NCBI GenBank assembly: GCA_041658245.1
Contig: JBBAAM010000012.1
Span: 1 to 64,000 of the forward strand
DNA: 64,000 nt
DNA from: Fen-1258 sp041658245
GTDB taxonomy: Bacteria > Bacteroidota > Ignavibacteria > Ignavibacteriales > Melioribacteraceae
Direction of reading: 5' to 3'
Shown: piece after piece, positions 60,298 through 64,000 of the stretch
Layout of the letters: every line of letters starts with the position of its first letter
Position numbering within the stretch: position 1 is the stretch's first letter
The notes under the pieces: generated by a model
Databases searched by the model: none
Told to the model about the DNA's origin: nothing
What the model saw: only the letters and a program-made list of their open reading frames with translations
Made by a program: the position numbers and the translations under genes

Positions 60298-61854
60298 TTA
60301 AGTAACAACTTGATAAACTGAATCCAATACTGTTCCGTCAACCCATTTAACAATAGCTACTACTTTCTTTTTATTCACATTTGGTTTCTGAGGAGCGCCG
60401 CCGCAAATTTCATAAACTTCTTTTTGAATCTCTTTTATAGAACGAATTGGTAATGAAGAATTCTTTACAGCATTTAACAAATCTTTTCTTTTTGGATTAA
60501 TTGCAATTCCTCTCTCAGTAACTATTACATCAATTAGTTTTCCCGGTCCGCAAAGCGTTGTTACCTCATCAAGTATTACCGGAATTCTATCTCTAAACGA
60601 AGGCACAGCGATAATGGTACATTTTGAGTAGAGACAATTTTGCCAACCGCCGATTCCATGAAGCAAATAACCATCTGAATGCGAAACAACATTTGCATTA
60701 AAGTTTATATCAACTTCAGTTGCGCCAAGAATAGCCGCATCAACCATTGAAGCAAAATTTCCTTTACCATGATAATTGTAACTTGTGAACGGTGTTGTCA
60801 TTACATGATTCGGATTATCGCGCATTGAACGAACTCCATCAAGATCGAAAGTTTGTCCGTCAAGAATGTAATCCGTTAATCCTTCTTCCAATAATTCAAC
60901 TAAATATTTTGTAGAACCTCCTCGTATAAATCTTGCTTTTATTCCTTTTGCTTTCATTATTTCTTTTAAGTAAAGAATAACAGCTAAGTTTGTTCCGCCT
61001 GCTCCTGCTTGATATGAAAATCCTTCTTTCACGATCCCAGCTTCATTCATAAACTGAGCAATATATTCTGCGATTAACAGTCTATCCGGACTCTTAGTCA
61101 TTTCCGTTGTTCCGCTTACAATTTTTGAAGTATCACCGAGCGAATCAACCTGAACTACGTAATCAACATTGTTGCCTTGGATTTGCCAAGGTACACATGG
61201 AAATGGAACAAGGTTATCTGTAACAACAATAACTTTATCAGCAAATTCAGAATCTGCAAGTGCAAAACCAAGTCCGCCGCAAGCAGATTTACCATTGACA
61301 CCATTTGCATTTCCAAACTGATCTGCTGTTGGTGCCGCAATGACTGCAATATCAATATGAACTTCACCATCTTGAATTGATTGATACCTTCCTCCGTGTG
61401 AACGAAGAACTCCGATACCTTTCATATTTCCTTCACTGGTAAATTTTCCAAGCGGACCGTTCATACTTCCTTCGATGTGGTGAATGGTTCCGTCTTTTAA
61501 ATATTTAATTAAATGCGAGTGGCAGGGGAAAGAAGCGCTCGGGAACCAGCGAATATTTTTTACACCCAATGAATGAATTGTATCAAATAAAATGTTTGTC
61601 AGCTGATCTCCATTTCTGAGATGATGATGTGTAGAAATTGTCATTCCATCTTTTAGTCCGGCTTTTTTCAGTGCATCCTTCAAACTTTTTACTTTTTTGT
61701 TTCCATCAGCAGGGTAGTCTGCGCATGATCTGATTGGAGGGCTTGCAATTTTTCCGCTCGATTTAAATTTATCAACGCCCTTAAATGGAATTTGTTTTTG
61801 TCCGTTGACTTCTGTGGGGACTAATCTGCCGTCTACGTTTTTTTTAAATTGCAT
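60298..61854 (-). CDS. citF: Citrate lyase subunit alpha (citrate:acetyl-ACP transferase)
   Basis: The 518-residue CoA-transferase-fold subunit swaps the acetyl group on the ACP for citrate. Recognisable segments are GLKDGMTISTHHHLRNGDQLTN, GGRYQSIQDGEVHIDIAVIAAPTADQFGNANG and GIGGWQNCLYSKCTI. The ATG at 61854 follows GAGG and begins MQFKKNVDGRLVP; a further seven in-frame residues lie upstream. It lies 90 bases after the citD-citE fusion gene in the same direction. The accessory genes citC, citX and citG are not in the window. Confidence 0.94.
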   Translation of the reverse strand: MQFKKNVDGRLVPTEVNGQKQIPFKGVDKFKSSGKIASPPIRSCADYPADGNKKVKSLKDALKKAGLKDGMTISTHHHLRNGDQLTNILFDTIHSLGVKNIRWFPSASFPCHSHLIKYLKDGTIHHIEGSMNGPLGKFTSEGNMKGIGVLRSHGGRYQSIQDGEVHIDIAVIAAPTADQFGNANGVNGKSACGGLGFALADSEFADKVIVVTDNLVPFPCVPWQIQGNNVDYVVQVDSLGDTSKIVSGTTEMTKSPDRLLIAEYIAQFMNEAGIVKEGFSYQAGAGGTNLAVILYLKEIMKAKGIKARFIRGGSTKYLVELLEEGLTDYILDGQTFDLDGVRSMRDNPNHVMTTPFTSYNYHGKGNFASMVDAAILGATEVDINFNANVVSHSDGYLLHGIGGWQNCLYSKCTIIAVPSFRDRIPVILDEVTTLCGPGKLIDVIVTERGIAINPKRKDLLNAVKNSSLPIRSIKEIQKEVYEICGGAPQKPNVNKKKVVAIVKWVDGTVLDSVYQVVT

Positions 61855-61944
61855 TTTAACCTCATAATAGAACACAGATTTTTTATGATGATTATGATTT
61901 TTTATGATCTTAATAAATCATAAAGGATCATAATGATCAGTGTT

Positions 61945-63165
61945 CTATTCCTTTTCCCAATTTTTAGTTAACAACCCATTTAGTATAGCGAGATTAATTG
62001 TATGTTGTGCGCGTTTTACAACAGGTGCATCTATCATTTTACTGCCAAGAGCTACAACGCCAAGTCCGTTCTTCTCTGCTTCATTGAATGCAAGAACAAT
62101 TTTTTTCGCTTTCTCAATTTCTTTTCCCGATGGCGCAAAAGCTTCATGCACAACTTTTATCTGACGGGGATGAATACAACCCTTTCCTTCAAATCCAAGA
62201 GCTTTGGCTTCTATAATACTGGCTCTTAATCCTTCAACATCATCAACATCCGAAAAGACTGTATCAATAGCTTGAACTCCGGCAGCTTTCGCAGAATTAA
62301 CAACAGCACTTCTCGCATAAAAACTTTCTTTACCTTCGTTTGTTCTTTCAACACCAAGATCTGCAGTGTAATCTTCAAGTCCTACTGCAAGAGCGCAAAC
62401 TTTATCGGAAGCGCTTGCAATTTCGTAAGACTTAACAACTCCTAGTGCGCTTTCTATTATCGGCATTAAATATATTTCTGCCGAAATATTATTCATCGCT
62501 TTAATAATATTTATTTCTTCTTCAACATCTTTAACTGTTATTGCTGATTCACACTTCGGTATAAGAATAACATGCACGTTATGAGGTACAACAAATTTCA
62601 AATCATTTAATCCCATCGGTAATTGATTGATACGAACCATTCTCTCAGCATTGTAGAAATCCACTGAACAAAGAGCGTTACGTACTAAATATCGTGCAGA
62701 ATCTTTTTCACTCGGTGTAACACTGTCTTCGAGATCGAGAATGATTCCATCCGGATAATGCAATCCTGCATTGGGATAAAACTTTGGCTCATTTCCGGGA
62801 AGATAAAGTCTGCTTCTACGCATTCTATCTTTTTGAGTTAAGTAAAAATTATTTTTGTTCATTGATGGAAGAAATTCTCTTGAATCATCCGGTCTAATTT
62901 TTTTATAAGCAGCTTCAAATCGTGCGGCAAGTGTAAACGGAAGTGCACCGTTATCTTCAACCAATATTTCGGCATGCTTGATCTCAAAGAAATCGCACAT
63001 AATAATTATCATATCATTGATGTCTTGACCGTACATTGAATTAACTTTGCTTTGAACGGAAAATTTAATTCCTTTACCTTTTGTTAATTCAATTTCAACG
63101 AAGCAATCGGAGCGGACATTATTTCCGCGTTTTCCTGCCCATCCTTTTTTGTTATCTGTTTTCAT
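61945..63165 (-). CDS. Fused citrate lyase gamma (CitD) and beta (CitE) subunit
   Basis: This is one 406-residue protein. Residues 1 to about 95 are the acyl-carrier subunit CitD (RSDCFVEIEL with the Ser that would carry the phosphoribosyl-dephospho-CoA arm, then DINDMIIIMCDFFEIKHAEILVEDNGALPFTLAARFEAAYKKI). After a short linker, residues ~115-406 form CitE, a HpcH/HpaI-fold citryl-ACP lyase (SRLYLPGNEPKF, GIILDLEDSVTPSEKDSAR, YLMPIIESALGV, EGKGCIHPRQI). In most organisms citD and citE are separate genes. Together with citF this cleaves citrate to acetate and oxaloacetate; acs next door could activate the acetate. Confidence 0.93.
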   Translation of the reverse strand: MKTDNKKGWAGKRGNNVRSDCFVEIELTKGKGIKFSVQSKVNSMYGQDINDMIIIMCDFFEIKHAEILVEDNGALPFTLAARFEAAYKKIRPDDSREFLPSMNKNNFYLTQKDRMRRSRLYLPGNEPKFYPNAGLHYPDGIILDLEDSVTPSEKDSARYLVRNALCSVDFYNAERMVRINQLPMGLNDLKFVVPHNVHVILIPKCESAITVKDVEEEINIIKAMNNISAEIYLMPIIESALGVVKSYEIASASDKVCALAVGLEDYTADLGVERTNEGKESFYARSAVVNSAKAAGVQAIDTVFSDVDDVEGLRASIIEAKALGFEGKGCIHPRQIKVVHEAFAPSGKEIEKAKKIVLAFNEAEKNGLGVVALGSKMIDAPVVKRAQHTINLAILNGLLTKNWEKE

Positions 63166-63179
63166 GATCTATTCTAATT

Positions 63180-63464
63180 TTATTCGTAATGACCAATTAT
63201 AAAAACTATTTCAATTGTTTTTTCTTTTACTCGATAAATCAATCTATCTTTTTTATTAATTCTTCTTGACCAGCAAGGAGGGATTTCATGTTTAAGATGT
63301 TCTGGCTTCCCAATACCATAAAAAGGAGATTCAGCAATTATTTTTATAAGCTGCTCGATTTTATTGAAATAATGTTTTTGATCTGATTCAGATTTAGTTT
63401 TTTGGATCAATTTGATTTGTTTTAAAGATTCAGGAGACCAAATTAAATCAAATTTATTTTTCAC
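63180..63464 (-). CDS. yoeB: YoeB-like mRNA interferase toxin
   Basis: The 94-residue RelE-fold toxin has FYGIGKPEHLKHEIPPCWSRRINKKDRLIYRV and the C-terminal VFIIGHYE, which hold the YoeB catalytic residues (Glu, Arg, His). It overlaps the antitoxin gene by four bases. It cuts mRNA on the ribosome when freed of YefM. Confidence 0.95.
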   Translation of the reverse strand: MKNKFDLIWSPESLKQIKLIQKTKSESDQKHYFNKIEQLIKIIAESPFYGIGKPEHLKHEIPPCWSRRINKKDRLIYRVKEKTIEIVFIIGHYE

Positions 63465-63733
63465 TTTTGAACTCTGAGCACTTGTTCAATGGTTAATTTT
63501 TTCCATTTACCTTTTTCTAACTGTGATATACCTTTTTTAATGCTTTTAACCCATTTGGGATTGCTCATCACATAAAGGTTTTCAACCATATTATCGAATT
63601 CTTCTTTGGAGACGAGTACTGCATCTTTTCTCCCTTTAGAACCAACGATAATAACCTGATCTGCATTATCATTTACATAATTGATCAATCTGTTTAATTT
63701 GTTTCTGGCATCTGTATAAATTACAGCTTGCAT
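63461..63733 (-). CDS. yefM: YefM/Phd-family antitoxin
   Basis: The 90-residue protein has the Phd/YefM N-terminal DNA-binding domain (IYTDARNKLNRLINYVNDNADQVIIVGSKGRKDAVLVSKEEFDNMVENLYVMSNP) and a toxin-binding C-terminal tail. It precedes and overlaps yoeB, as in the standard module, and should repress its own promoter located just upstream of 63733. Confidence 0.94.
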   Translation of the reverse strand: MQAVIYTDARNKLNRLINYVNDNADQVIIVGSKGRKDAVLVSKEEFDNMVENLYVMSNPKWVKSIKKGISQLEKGKWKKLTIEQVLRVQK

Positions 63734-63812
63734 ACTATCTCCTTCATTCTGTCATTATACTGACACAAATTTAATGAATGTAAAATCATCAGCAAAGAGA
63801 AAAAAATATCTA

Positions 63813-63998
63813 TTATTTACGGTTGTACTTTTTATCGGTGCTTCGTCTTACTTTTTTTGTAAACCTATACATTATCTTTTTCGATTTTTGTTTTAAGATC
63901 AAAGAACTCATGAATTTATTTATCTTAATATTCTCACATTCAAAAATCATTTTCTTTATTTCTATTTGGCGTTTCTTTGTAAGAATATTATCCGATAA
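63813..63998 (-). CDS. C-terminal end of an unknown gene running off the window
   Basis: On the minus strand a frame is open from the window edge to a TAA at 63815-63813, reading LSDNILTKKRQIEIKKMIFE ... KKIMYRFTKKVRRSTDKKYN-like sequence. It is very basic (about one third Lys/Arg) and helical. There is no start inside the window and no recognised domain. The yefM promoter lies in the same gap. Confidence 0.4.
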   Translation of the reverse strand, partial: LSDNILTKKRQIEIKKMIFECENIKINKFMSSLILKQKSKKIMYRFTKKVRRSTDKKYNRK

Positions 63999-64000
63999 TG

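Overview
This 64 kb window looks like a chromosomal segment of a low-GC, Gram-negative bacterium of the Bacteroidota/Ignavibacteriota group. I infer this from gene content: an atpD-atpC pair apart from the rest of the ATP synthase, a complex I operon without nuoEFG, a group 3b hydrogenase, a TonB-dependent receptor with a carboxypeptidase-like N-terminal domain, SPOR and DUF4440-type secreted proteins, and many short palindromic dispersed repeats. An Ignavibacterium/Melioribacter-like host is the best guess; no rRNA gene is present to confirm it.

Layout. 1-794: repeat-rich intergenic DNA. 794-5965 (minus): a NADP-type [NiFe] hydrogenase (hydB, a cyclic-nucleotide-binding-domain gene, hydG, hydD, hydA) and its maturation protease. 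6026-6786: an AbiEii-like nucleotidyltransferase with a small partner. 6925-8784: atpD-atpC. 8898-10297 (minus): a small unknown gene, an A-type Fe-S carrier and a superoxide dismutase with two plausible starts. 10755-13292: a K+-independent H+-pumping pyrophosphatase. 13612-16042 (minus): a HicA remnant and a CrtC-like/polyprenyl-synthase fusion. 16358-18525: an outer-membrane barrel and a THUMP RNA methyltransferase.

18526-25830 is an accessory stretch. It holds a three-gene toxin-antitoxin cluster, copies of the nuoN 3' tail, a possible restriction-gene remnant, a two-gene DGQHR-like/HEPN module, and the start of a branched-chain amino-acid-type ABC operon. That operon encodes a binding lipoprotein, a GNAT-like protein, a class III cyclase-like protein, two permeases and two ATPases, and runs to 29258.

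29387-39830 (minus) is an 11-subunit complex I operon (nuoABCDHIJKLMN) with a good sigma70-type promoter. 39970-53231 holds secreted proteins, MsrB, EamA and MATE transporters, a membrane glycosyltransferase, TatA, HtpG, an APC permease, ExbB/ExbD/TonB and DedA. 53546-57953 holds a GAF histidine kinase, a tRNA-Ser(GCT) flanked by two degenerate tRNA-Ser copies, a TonB-dependent receptor and a small secreted protein. 58102-63165 carries acetyl-CoA synthetase, interrupted by an in-frame TGA, and citrate lyase (citF plus a citD-citE fusion). A yefM-yoeB pair and the end of an unknown gene close the window.

Together the core genes describe a flexible anaerobe or facultative anaerobe that handles hydrogen, reduced cofactors, proton-motive force and pyrophosphate, and that can cleave citrate and activate acetate. 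The most novel-looking items are the DGQHR/HEPN pair, the ABC transporter operon with embedded GNAT and cyclase genes, the CrtC-prenyl synthase fusion, the dispersed nuoN tails and the tRNA-Ser array.
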